Part shown: in pieces, positions 53,798-64,000 of the stretch
Layout: each line of letters starts with the position of its first letter
Position numbering within the stretch: the stretch's first letter is position 1
From: Symbiodinium kawagutii
Lineage: Eukaryota; Sar; Dinophyceae; Suessiales; Symbiodiniaceae
NCBI GenBank assembly: GCA_009767595.1
Contig: VSDK01023682.1
Coordinates: 1 to 64,000, forward strand
Reading direction: 5' to 3'
Length of the DNA: 64,000 bases
The notes under the pieces: model-generated
What the model was told of the DNA's origin: nothing
Databases searched by the model: none
What the model saw: the letters and a program-made list of their open reading frames with translations, nothing else
Position numbers and translations under genes: made by a program

Positions 53798-53828
<31 letters not shown>

Positions 53829-53900
53829 GTTGGTTGGTTGGTTGGTTGGTTGGTTGTTGTTGTTGTTGTTGTGGTTGTTGTTGTTGTTGTTGTTGTTGTC
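53796..53900. repeat. GATT / GGTT / GTT microsatellite series
   Basis: GATT units change to GGTT and then GTT units. The poly-Val frame over it is an artefact. Confidence 0.9.
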
Positions 53901-54666
53901 GTTTCTGCTTCTACGCTGCTATTGCTGCTACTGCTGCAGCCACTGCAAGTGCTGCATGCCCAAGCTTGCACAAAGCAAATATTGAATATTGGTAGGAAAG
54001 GATTTCTGTTCGAGCATTCAAAAGCAAGACAATTATGCAAATACAATGGTTTTTGGCGTTCCATGTTTGCAAAAACATGCTATTTAGATGTTTTGTTCAT
54101 TGAGGCAAAAACCATGGTATTTGCGAGCGGTATGTGCTAGTTTTTCTGCACCGAGCAAAATGCACGATGATAGCAGCAACTTGCCACTGTTCTGCTACCG
54201 CTGTGGCGGATTTGGCTTCACAGGAATTTCGCGCCCCAGCTTTCGGGCGCAGCAGAAAGGATGTCAAGTTGAAAAGTAAACCACAGAACTGCCACAAGCT
54301 TCAGTTGAAACTGAGGTTAAAGCCAAGGACCACCATAAGCCTTGATAACCTTTCATATAGGTGGTCCAGCCGACCGCATCTCATTGAGCCTCCATTTTTT
54401 AAGGCACCGCTGCAGAGCATCTCTGAGAATGGAAATCGGTAGTTCAACACTCCCAAAACCACCTTGAAGATCTCTGGTGCTGGTGGGAAACACCTCAGCG
54501 CTTGGCAAGGCAAACAATCTGTGCGACCACAACAACCACAACAACAACAACCACAACCACAACAAAAAAACCCGAACATAACGTCAACATACCTCAACAA
54601 CGTTAACCATAACAACATATAACAACAGCAACCGCGACCACCAAACTCCCAAAGTCCCAAACTCAG

Positions 54667-54833
54667 CCCATCGTTCTCCACGGCCGGTGCGGATCGCCAT
54701 GGCTAAGCTGAATCATGGCAACACGTTGCAGCTGGACGAGGATGCAGCGGTCGAGGAAGTGCCCTCGAGCCTGAATGATTTGCAACAAAGCTTGAGACAG
54801 CTGCAGAATTCCATGGAGACACTTGGCTGCTTG
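54667..54833 (+). CDS. Candidate host exon, helical (167 bp)
   Basis: Acceptor AACTCAG. The frame reads HRSPRPVRIAMAKLNHGNTL then QLDEDAAVEEVPSSLNDLQQ and SLRQLQNSMETLGCL, ending in phase 0 at GTGGTTTG. An internal ATG at 54,699 could be a start. The donor is the end of a family D repeat, as in FkbM exon 1. The last 21 bp of the exon recur at 54,898. Confidence 0.6.
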
Positions 54834-55013
54834 GTGGTTTGATGATGCTTGATTGACATGTTTCAATTGTCCCTATGATTTGGGATGGTTCATTGACTTC
54901 CATGGAGACACTTGGCTGGTTGGAAGTCCAGGGTGACTACAGGGTGAGGGTCCTGCAGGGATTATTAACTTATGTAAGGTCACGCTTGGGTAGTTATGGC
55001 AGATATTGGTGGT

Positions 55014-55172
55014 TTGATTGACATACTGTAACTGTCTCTATGACTTGGGGGGTTGAACTAGTGTTCGATGGACACTTGGTGACTGGAAATTGACATGTTT
55101 TATTCTGCAATCATGGACAAATGGTCGCTTGACTCGACGAGCATATTTTTCATAGGTTGAAACCACCAACCA
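55014..55172 (+). mobile_element. Family D element (introner-like), 159 bp
   Basis: ATTGGTGGTTTGATTGACAT at the left, GGTTGAAACCACCAACCAG at the right. GT near the left end and AG at the right end. Confidence 0.6.
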
Positions 55173-55619
55173 GTGACTATACAGAGTGGGGGTCCCCCTT
55201 GGGATTGTTCCCTTAACTTAGTTTACTCAGGGTGATTATACCAAGTATGGCTGAATATACTGATAGAACTATACTTACATGGCAAATCTGAATCAGTCTG
55301 AACAGAATTAGAACCAGAGCCATAACACACTTAGAACTACAGGGTGACTCTGTATGAAAATTGCCCAGAGAATCCATGCACGGTATGTTTGTTTACAGCC
55401 GCAGTTTCTTAGATGTTTGGTGTGTTTTGGGCATCGATTGACCATATATCCACTAAGAAGTAGAGTTTTGGCAGGGGATCTATAGAAGACTAAGTCCATA
55501 AAACCGTAGGTATACCATACATGGAGTGCTTGGATTTGGGATCACCCAATACAATCTGCACTTATTGATTCTGAATAGGCCAGGGGATCACAAATCCGTC
55601 CACGACGCTTTTGTTCGTA

Positions 55620-55723
55620 AATGGGTGTTTCTCAAAATAGAGGACCCACCTAATCATGCAGTTTATCAACCATTTGTAGTCATAAACCATTTTTGGGGTT
55701 ACCTATTTTAAGAAACCACCAAA
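55620..55723. mobile_element. Family A element
   Basis: AATGGGTGTTTCTCAAAATA and TATTTTAAGAAACCACCAAA form the ends, about 104 bp. Confidence 0.7.
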
Positions 55724-57186
55724 TGAGCCCCTTCAGACCTACTGATGCTTGCATCCCTCCAACAAGTGGCCAGCTGCACGATACGAAATCTCAGCAGGGC
55801 AAAATGGTGGGGAGATCCAGTTCTTCAGCAGTGCAACCCCAAATCAGTAGCTATGAATCCACTCATGGGAGATCCAGCGCTTAGAGTTTCTTTGGTGGTT
55901 TCTTAAGCCATAGGGAACCCCCAAGGTATGGTTGGTTTATAAGTATAAATGAAGGATTGGCAAGGGGAAAGGTACGGAAAGATGGTGATCAATGGATATC
56001 AATGGTGCTCAGAAATTGAGATATTTATGATGGTTGGACAATGCTTGCGACACCCACAGTCCGAAGAATTATAAACTACTTCATTATTTTGGTTTCAACA
56101 TATGGTTTAATTATGGTTGATAATGGTGAACGGTTGAGAATGGGTACAGGTTGATAGTCGTTGCTGGCTTTAGTTGATGGTGTACAACTAATGAACGGTT
56201 GATATTGATGGTTCATAGCTAATAGATGCGAATGGTTAATACGAATTGACAACTGATGGTTAACAATGGGGATGATAGTTGATACCCAAACGATCATAAG
56301 CAACAAGAAAAGGAAATATACCAGTTCTATGATTTTGTAGTGGATTTCCATGGGTAGTGAACCCATATACACACATATAAAGTTTTATATATGTATATAT
56401 TTATATGCATAAAGTTATTTATATATATATATTTATTTATTTAAGTTTTATATATGTATATATCATGGAAAAGGAGATAGTTGCATATACCAGCATCCAA
56501 GCTTGCCATGGGTAGTGAACCCATCCCAACAGCAGGCCGACTTGGAAGGGTCATAGCTTGCTGTGATCGGTTCACAGTCAGGGATGGCCCTTGACTCCAC
56601 GGCATAGCTAGGTTGATGGAAGTGTGCCACGATCATGGCCATGGTGATGGTGCCCCCCATGGTCAAAGATGGTCCCAGAATGATTGGCTCAGTCCCATCG
56701 TTTGTTGCCATCAAGACAAGAACGTTTGTCCTGTTGTTTTCTTGCGTTCTCCTTGGTTGATCGTTGGTTGCCACCGGAGCTGTCGTTGAGGAATCTGCAA
56801 TCATCTCAATCCTGCCACAGTTGCCTGCCTTATTTGCTGGGGCTGGTGGATCATGGTGAACGAGATGCATGAGATCTTGAACCTCTATGGGAGATCAGAG
56901 TATTTCTTAAATGATAAGCAATGGTAAAAGGATGGTGAATAATGGTTAATGATGGTTTAAAATCGATGATCAACAGTGGTTAATCAATAATATGCGGATG
57001 ATAACTAACAATCTACATGTATGGCGAATACCTACGGGCTCACATTCGTTCATGGTTCATAAAGCTGTGGATAAGTACCAACAGTTGAATAGGGGATGTA
57101 CAGTACCCTCTATTGTTTTTGTATATGTCTATAATATATTTATATTTTAATATGTATATATGTTTGTATTTATTTATATATCATAG
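55724..57186. other. Intron-like stretch with AT-rich tracts
   Basis: TATATATA/TTTATATATG tracts at 56,380-56,465 and 57,115-57,185. No supported exon before 57,187. Confidence 0.4.
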
Positions 57187-57300
57187 ATCTGCACCAATGA
57201 CCTGACCCCATTCTTTGACGACAAATCACCACCTGAGCGACTAAAAATTACCAACCTGAACACTCAGGTGTTCAGCATAGGCCGTCCTCGTTGGGGCGAG
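57187..57300 (+). CDS. Candidate host exon (114 bp, 38 codons)
   Basis: Acceptor ATCATAG, donor GTTTGT, phase 0 both sides. Frame ICTNDLTPFFDDKSPPERLK then ITNLNTQVFSIGRPRWGE. Strongly protein-like against an AT-rich flank; family not recognised. Confidence 0.6.
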
Positions 57301-57579
57301 GTTTGTTTGACGTTAAACCCTCCTAATGCACAAGTAGGTATTTCCCAGAATAGGGGACCCAAAAAACGTTTGGTTTAATACTAGAAATGATTCATGTTGG
57401 ATGCCCAGGCGAGCTGTCCGGGAAATTCCCATGGAACCAACCTATCATTTGTATTCATTGGTTGGGGCTGGGATTGTCCTAGAGAAAATGATTACTCACC
57501 AAAAACAGAACAGCTCATCCACATCCTGGGGTGCTTGTACACTGGTTTGATTGAGAACCAAAGGCTGCTCTTAGACCAA

Positions 57580-57698
57580 CCAGTTTGGATATTGCTACCC
57601 TGTACCCCAGCTTCCCCCATCATTAACCATTGATTTCCCTTTGGAATTGTTGGCGATTATCCCCATGAAATTGGTTGGTTAATATTGACCGATAGCCA
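57580..57698 (-). mobile_element. Family B element, one end degenerate
   Basis: TTGGTTGGTTAATATTGACC then GATAGCCA at the right; ACCCTGTACCCCAGCTTCCC at the left. Reverse orientation. Confidence 0.6.
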
Positions 57699-58278
57699 CA
57701 TGTGAACTGGTTCCATTTGCGCTGTTTCTCAGCCCTGTTGAAAGCGTTGCTCTTCTAATGGCAGCAGTTGGGTGTGCAGTCGTACCGGGGCGCTTCCACC
57801 TATGACCGGTAGACGCTTCATCAATAGACGTGCACCACTTCACGGCATCCAATGGTAGTAAGTTGATTTTTGGGTTTTTTTGGACTTACGGGTCAGTTGA
57901 TTATTGATAAGTGGCCTGTTTACTTTCATCAATAATCAATAATAAACCATCAATAATGCAAAGGTAGGATAAATCAACCCCCCAGTTAATCAACCCCCTC
58001 TGGATCCCTGATGGCTAGTGGGCTTAGTAGTCTTACAAACTGCTCAGGTTCTCATAGCTGAGCCATGCTCACTCCAGATCCTTCCCCAGACTCAGCAGCT
58101 CATTGCTGCATATTTTTCAAACACACAGCTCTCAGCTCATTGGTATTGAGGCTCAATTGGCCTTCCTGTTCGCTTATGTTTATTAACTAGTCAACTATCC
58201 CATTCAACTCGTTGATCATTCCCACATCTGTCCCGGGGCGCCCCGGGCCACCCACCTGCCGCGGGCCGTGGCTCCAAG

Positions 58279-58316
58279 GCATTGTGCTCGAGGAGCTCCG
58301 AAGTCTTCTGCTGGAG
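58279..58316 (+). CDS. Possible small exon (38 bp)
   Basis: Acceptor CTCCAAG, donor GTCAAA. Frame IVLEELRSLLLE, Leu-rich. It follows a GC-rich stretch at 58,232-58,278 that may also be coding. Confidence 0.35.
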
Positions 58317-59181
58317 GTCAAAGCCTTGCAGTTGCTTGGTGTAACAACAGCAGGGCTGTCATGGCTGGGGAACAGCAGGGCTCCCAGCATGGATTTTTTG
58401 CCGCATCTTTGTGGGAAGAAGATGTAAGAGCCCTGGTTGTTTCATTGCCGTTTGGGTGTGTGGTACAGTAATATGTGGTGAGAAGATGCAAGAAGATGTG
58501 GAATTGGATGGCGAATAGGGGATATGTGGTAGGAATAACACAACTTGCTACAGCTATGGCGTCGTCCTGGTTCACTGAGGAGGAGGAAAACTTCTGCGAC
58601 GCCGCCTTCGAGACTTGGCGATGGATTGCAAAGCAGAGAAGCAATCATTGTGTTGCCGTGTATTGTCATCGTTGATTGGATGAATTGACAAGAATTGTTT
58701 TAATATGGTTCAATGATAGTAGTCAGAATTTATTACAATGATATTCTTATGTAGATCGATATAATTATGTATTTATAGATAGATAGATAAGCATTCAATA
58801 ATCATGTGTTTTTCCCTATTTCCATCCTTGATTTGACAGATTCAAGACTTGACTGATTTCAGGGACTTGGGCGAGAACTCATGGCATTCCGACGTCAGCA
58901 TGGCTAGATATACCAAGGGGTGATGACCCATGGCGAGATTCGTAGAACCACGTGTGCTTACTGTTGCTTACGCACCGAAGCCATGTGTTCAGAGCCCCTG
59001 GAACATCGGAAGGTAGGCGCTAGTGGCATTTTGGCTGGTGAAATCAATGCGGGTAATGATGGCTGGCTGGCTACGTGGTTCATGATCTTTAATGATGGTA
59101 GGTGATGGTTAGTTATGTGGTTAATGATGGTTACTGATGGTTCATGATGGTTCCTATTGGCATGGTGGTATCTTGTCATAG

Positions 59182-59243
59182 ATGGGCGGGATTCGCTGCT
59201 TGTACTACAACTCAGCAATCCTTCGTGGGTTGGGAACATCCGG
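59182..59243 (+). CDS. Candidate host exon (62 bp)
   Basis: Acceptor TGTCATAG, donor GTATTA. Frame GRDSLLVLQLSNPSWVGNIR, two leading bases and phase 0 end. Function unknown. Confidence 0.45.
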
Positions 59244-59559
59244 GTATTATCAAAGGGTTACATGTATAGATAAGAGATGATTCACCTGTGGTGAGTCGTT
59301 GCAATAAAGAAGCTCAGTCATCAGTTTTGACAATTTCTCACACACTGTCTTGGTGATTCCATGCATATCCATGCCCTGGGAAAATTATTGTTTTTTTAAT
59401 GAGCAAGCGAAGCGTTATCAAGGTTGATCATCATTGACCATTGTCAATCACAGCATAGCCGTCATAGGACTACGATCATGCAAATCAGTGTGCAAATCGT
59501 GAACCATGTGAATCACCATCATTTGCAAGCATGCTTTACCATTTTTAATCAATATCGAT

Positions 59560-60130
59560 CATAGAATCATAGCTAGTAGGCTATTAGCCATCATGAATCA
59601 AAATGAATCATCCTTGACACCCATGGAATCTATCATATAACCATGATTAACAACCATAGAATCAACCAACAAATCTTATATAGAATCAACCATTAACCAT
59701 CATCATAGCATTATAGCTATCTAAACCATCATTAATCACCACTGTAAACCATTCAAAACCCCACAATCATCAGGAACCATTCTCATTCTATAACCATTCA
59801 TTTACAACCACCATAAACCACTATGATATCAACCACTAGACCCATCATTAAGCACCATCATTAACCGCTATAAACCATTATAACCACCACTCAAAACCGA
59901 CCATTCATTTATAGCCACGGTCCATCAACCATTGATTAATCGCCATGGTCAACCATCATTCATCACCCCACAATCATCAACCATTCATCAATCACCATGG
60001 TCCACCCTTCACCATTAATCACCAGTATCATCAACCATTAACAATCACTATAACCATCATTAATCACCATGATTAATTTCTATCAACCACTGTCAACACT
60101 ATCATTAAAGCATTAACAACCACTATAACC
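59560..60130. repeat. Intron filled with AACCATCATT-type repeats
   Basis: For 570 bp almost every decamer is a variant of AACCATCATT, AACCACTATA or ATCAACCAT, all in one strand orientation. Confidence 0.7.
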
Positions 60131-60162
60131 ATGGTCTCACCATGGTCTCACTCCCCTCCCAG

Positions 60163-60355
60163 GAAGGAGCCCGACGTCCGTCCGGACGCGCCCTTCGATC
60201 TGCCCATCATGATGCAACTGCCTGGGGCCGCGAGCGCCGCGCCCAGCTCCCCCGAGCGCCGCCCGGCCGCGCCGGGCGCGGCGAGTTCCACGGGAGACGC
60301 CCCGAGCGGCTGGGCGAAACGCGGCGCCTGTGGGGAGCCTCCAAGGGGTTGGGAG
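60163..60355 (+). CDS. GC-rich candidate exon (193 bp)
   Basis: Acceptor CCTCCCAG, donor GTCACT. The frame KEPDVRPDAPFDLPIMMQLP leads into a Pro/Ala/Ser-rich part (SSPERRPAAPGAASSTGD) and ends CGEPPRGWE, phase 0. The exon is far richer in G+C than its flanks. LPIMMQLP recalls PPVMMQLP at 41.4 kb. The other frames are partly open. Confidence 0.55.
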
Positions 60356-61482
60356 GTCACTGGGGAGGAGGGGTCAACTCGTGGTGAAAAACTCGTGGTT
60401 AGTTGGTTAAAGTCATGGTTGAACTCATGGTTGAACTCATGATCAATGAAGGGGTGAATCAAGTTCGTTGGGTAATCAAATGGGTTGGTTTTGGTTGCGG
60501 ACCCGAACTACTGCTGATTAGGAAAGAGTTTGGGAGGCACAACAGGAATGGAGAAGCCCACATGGGGGTTTCTCGTAGCCAATCAATAAATGATGTCCAC
60601 CAACCAATAATCAATGAATGGTTCATAAGCAATGAATACGTGATGGTTTGTTGAAATGGGGGGGTACCCAAAAATCACCCAATATTGACCTTTTGTAGTA
60701 ATAAGCCAACCGTTTTTAGGGTTCCCAGTAGTTTTCGCAACCCCTACATGGACCATCTATGAATGGTGTGAATGGTGGACCAGCAACGGTATTCAAAATC
60801 CAGTTTGAATCAGCGAACCAAACACGAGCAATGAAACACATTTGTTGATAATCTCGGTTTACAGAAACATATTGCTAGAGGCTTAGCCCCAAATCATCCA
60901 ATAGTAATTAATCATTTAGTGATAAGCCAACCAATTTTTAGGCTTCCCTACTTGAGAAGCACCGGTTGGGCCATTGAGTCAATTGTTTTGGTATTATTTG
61001 TATTAACTAAAAAATGGGAAGCCTATGTTGGTTGACTACTTGATTTTTTATGGTTTACATCTTAGTTTCCCAGTTTAGAATTGTTTTCAGAAAGCAACAT
61101 GTTGGTTTACTGTTCATTATTGTTCTTATTTAGATATTAGTTGAGTAGACATATTATGTACTACTATTTTTCACTATTGTGTACTATCGTTATTTACCAT
61201 TGTTATTTAGAATTATTGACTACATGTTGGCTGTACAGGAACCCCCACAGCATTCTTTCTTATCCATTGATTGACCACTATAAGTCATCACTATTAACCA
61301 CTCATCAATGATAATTAGGACCATTATCAACCATTGTTAACCATTATTAACCATCATTAACCATTATTAACCATTATTAACCACTATTAAGCCCCATAAT
61401 GATGGTTAATCAGTTAATTCCCACTCATTTTGGATTTCCCGATTTTGTTCGTTGGAACTCCGTCGAAGTCCGATTCTCCCAG
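60356..61482. other. Intron with two degraded family A copies
   Basis: Remnants at about 60,648-60,757 and 60,890-60,963 keep CCCAAAAATCACCCAATA and TTTTTAGG..TTCCC-type arms. TTAACCATTATTAACCA repeats lie at 61,320-61,400. No coding exon seen. Confidence 0.45.
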
Positions 61483-61555
61483 GCAGCTCCCGGAGCCAGA
61501 AGAAACATGCCGTGTCCACTTTGGCCAAGGTGACGCGGTCACCGGCGTGACCGTG
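61483..61555 (+). CDS. Candidate host exon (73 bp)
   Basis: Acceptor TCTCCCAG, donor GTCAAG (or GTTGGT 6 bp later). Frame QLPEPEETCRVHFGQGDAVT then GVTV. Function unknown. It does not join 60,355 in phase directly, so an exon may be missing. Confidence 0.45.
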
Positions 61556-61801
61556 GTCAAGGTTGGTAGTGGTTCATGATGGCCAATTGAAAGGGATTTA
61601 TAGTGGTTCATAGTGAAGTGGTTTATAGTCAATTTGTAATGGCTCTTCATCAGACGCAGTCTAAATTGTCCGTTTGTTTATTTGTTCATGGTCATTTATT
61701 TGATCTGTTTGTCATATCACTTTAGCAAAAGTAAGTCTGATTTCATGCAAATTGTATGTGCATTTGTCCAAGCAAACTATATGTCGCACATGTTTTTCCA
61801 G

Positions 61802-61886
61802 CCAGTTGCAGCTGACCATCGGTGTGCAACCATGCTACTGCAAGTGTAGTGGACCGGTGTTGTCACAGGAGAAGATTGTGCTGAAT
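61802..61886 (+). CDS. Candidate host exon, Cys-rich (85 bp)
   Basis: Acceptor TTTTTCCAG, donor GTGAGA. Frame QLQLTIGVQPCYCKCSGPVL then SQEKIVLN, phase 0 end. The CYCKC cluster is notable; no named domain. Confidence 0.5.
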
Positions 61887-62110
61887 GTGAGAACATATGT
61901 ATGTACAGATATGCATGAGCATGTACCTTTAATATAGTGGTCAGTGAATATACAAATGGTATACATTCACATATACTCTGCAACTTATGTATTTGTATAA
62001 ATGTATTTGCACACATAAGTACACATACGTACACCTGCCTGCAAATTCCAAACTTACAATAGTTTACCTAGAAATGCGTATGATTATATGTTTACCCACT
62101 TCCCACATAG

Positions 62111-62188
62111 GTTTTGGTGGGTTGCAGCCACAGACCTAGAAGTTTGCTGTGTTTGGAGGATGAGGATTTACCAGGGATATCCACTAAA
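62111..62188 (+). CDS. Candidate host exon (78 bp)
   Basis: Acceptor CCCACATAG, donor GTCATT. Frame VLVGCSHRPRSLLCLEDEDL then PGISTK, phase 0 both sides, joining the exon at 61,802 in phase. Confidence 0.45.
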
Positions 62189-62289
62189 GTCATTGAAATT
62201 TGATCCCTGGGATCAACAGTGATAAAGTCAACCCGTTGGGCATTCATTATGCAGCACTATTTCTCAATGACTACTGTAATCGTTCATCA

Positions 62290-63870
62290 TATCATCATCA
62301 TTAACCATTACTAACCGTGATGAAGCATCAGTAATGATAAATAAGCAGTCCCAAACTATAATGAATCAGTCATTGCCTATCACAACCAGGATTTGTTACC
62401 ACCAGATACTACCAGCGATCATTAGAAACTGTCAGCAAACACTAGTAATTATTGAATTTTTAACCATCATGAATCAAAACTATTGTCAACCGTCATTCAC
62501 TAACATTGATAACGATTGGTTACTAACCATCGGTACTCGTGAGTAACCATTGTTAAGCATGGCTCAAGCATCATTATCCCTGTAGATTGTTTAGTTTCAC
62601 CATCAGCAACCACCATCAGCCACCATCAGCCCTATATTTACCCTACATTGACGCTATATTGACCCTTTTTTAGCCCTAGAGTAACCCTACATGACACCAT
62701 TATTCCATCAACCACCATTGCCACCGAAAATTACATTCTTAACATTGCTTCAACCATCATTGACAACTATTGACTACTGACCATCCGTCACCAAATTTCA
62801 ACCAGCTTCTCTACATAAACCATCATTGACCGCCATAAATTCCCATTGTAATCATCATAAAACATCATTAACCACCATCATTAACCACCATCATTAACCA
62901 CCATAGTAAACCCTATAGATGTCCATTTTTCCACCTATCATAAACCATCATTAATCATCATTAACTCCAATGTAAGTTCCCATTCTTACCATTAACCCCT
63001 GTAAATATGTTTTTGTTAACCATGTTTCAACCATCATTGCCCACTACTCCCTATAAACAACCATTAATCACCATGAAACCCTATAAATTTCTATGTTCTA
63101 CCATCATAAACAACCATCAACTACCATAAAACCATGGACATTTCCATCGTTTCAACCCTATATTTGCCCCACATTCACCTTACAGTAACCACCATTATTC
63201 CATCAATCTCCCAGGTCTACGATAAACCCTATACTAGCCTTCCATCATAAATTCCATCCAGGCCTTGCATCATTGTCCGACATTCACCCACCATTTTTTA
63301 AGCATCATTAAGCCTACATGAAACCACCATTCACCCTACATTAACCCTATATGAACCCTACACTAATCCTACGCTACACCAACCCTATGTTTCAACCATC
63401 ATACACCACCATTAACTCTATAGTCGCAACCTACATTAACTCTATAGTAACCTTCCATCATGAACCATCATAAAGCATCATAAACCACTATTCACCCTAT
63501 ATCAACCCTACATCAACCCTACATCAACCCTACATTCACCATCACCAACCAACATGATGTAACCATTAAAAACCTACATTATTTCTAAGAATTTGTTGGT
63601 TCATTAACCCTACATTAACTCACCATTAAGTAACCACCATTCACCCTTTAGTAACCCTAAAATAACCTAACCCTGCTTCAAACCACCATTAAGGGTTTCC
63701 TCCAGGTTAGGGTTTAAACCACTATAGGGTTACTAGAGGCTCGTCCTACACTCTTGAAACCACCATGTGGTTAAACCACTGGAGGAAACTACTATAGGGT
63801 AAACCTAAAATTTGTTGGGTTACTATAGGGTTACTATAGGGTTGTTACACCATCAGCTAAAATTCGTTGG
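62290..63870. repeat. Large repeat-filled intron with AACCCTA-like units
   Basis: AACCATCATTAACCACC repeats pass, from about 62,630, into AACCCTACATTAACCCTAT-type units that continue to about 63,850, where the orientation flips to GGGTTACTATAGGGTTACTA. No coding frame. Confidence 0.65.
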
Positions 63871-63880
63871 TTTCCTCCAG

Positions 63881-63990
63881 GTCTCCGAGGAGCTGTCGGA
63901 CATCCTGCGCTCCTCACAGCGCAGCCGCGCCGAGAGCGACCCCGTGACGGGCGGCGCGCCGCCGCTGCTGAGCAACGAGGAACCGCTGCG
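63881..63990 (+). CDS. GC-rich candidate exon at the right edge (110 bp)
   Basis: Acceptor TTTCCTCCAG, donor GTAACG. Frame VSEELSDILRSSQRSRAESD then PVTGGAPPLLSNEEPL, phase 2 end. The gene continues beyond the window. Confidence 0.6.
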
Positions 63991-64000
63991 GTAACGGGGC

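Noticed and set aside
53814..54140. Poly-Val open frame
   Set aside because: It comes from a GTT repeat.
54100..54280. Zinc-knuckle-like CYRCGGFGF
   Set aside because: Only two Cys are present in the spacing, no His/Cys completes the knuckle, and the splice context does not support an exon.

Overview
The window is eukaryotic. It has two unlike parts. Positions 1 to about 8.2 kb hold one end of an integrated DNA-virus-like element of the Polinton / polinton-like virus (PLV) kind. Positions from about 10 kb to the right edge look like intron-dense host genome, probably algal. The host part has short, fairly GC-rich exons, mostly 40-210 bp and all on the + strand. They are separated by AT-rich introns of 0.3-2 kb packed with degenerate repeats, small inverted-repeat elements and microsatellites. 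Splice sites are GT..AG with some apparent GC donors, and many exons begin AG|G. One-directional exons, GC donors, MITE/introner-like repeats and an FkbM-type methyltransferase together suggest a dinoflagellate-like alga. This is an inference; no marker gene fixes the taxon.

Element (about 1-8.2 kb). In order: the C-terminal tail of a Ser/Arg-rich protein; a small zinc-finger protein; a large replicase (family B DNA polymerase fused to an SF1 helicase and a C-terminal Cys4/HNH-like module); a retroviral-type (rve) integrase; a GIY-YIG nuclease with a C-terminal zinc finger; then a convergent minus-strand gene for a 430-435 aa protein of unknown function. The first two + strand transcription units share an almost identical 23-bp motif just upstream of their ATGs. 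The integrase is open and keeps its catalytic residues. The replicase is broken by a frameshift near 1,270 and an in-frame TAA at 1,644. The nuclease is broken by an in-frame TAA at 5,260. I read this as a decaying endogenous copy. Capsid and packaging genes, if present, lie left of the window. The 1.2-kb convergent intergenic region carries a hairpin, four palindromically arranged TGTGCCTA boxes and three tandem arrays (44-46, 22-24 and 34 bp).

Host part (about 10-64 kb). The clearest gene is an FkbM-family SAM-dependent methyltransferase spread over five exons between 43.76 and 48.18 kb. A second theme, at 19-40 kb, is a run of coiled-coil exons. Five are exactly 51 bp, encode 17 residues of a D/E-L-R-x-x-Q-x-E-L pattern, are phase-symmetric, and include a tandem two-exon duplication at 38.4-40.0 kb. 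Other exons are individually protein-like, but I could not assign them functions or join them into full genes. Introns hold at least four families of short inverted-repeat elements. Family A has TTTCTCAAAATAGGG ends and family B has TGGCTATGGGTCAA ends. Family C makes a 95-bp hairpin. Family D has a terminal sequence that supplies the 5' splice site of two recognisable exons, which is introner-like behaviour. CAT/ATC, TTTC, GA and GTT microsatellites and a diffuse 10-bp AACCATCATT-type repeat fill much of the rest.
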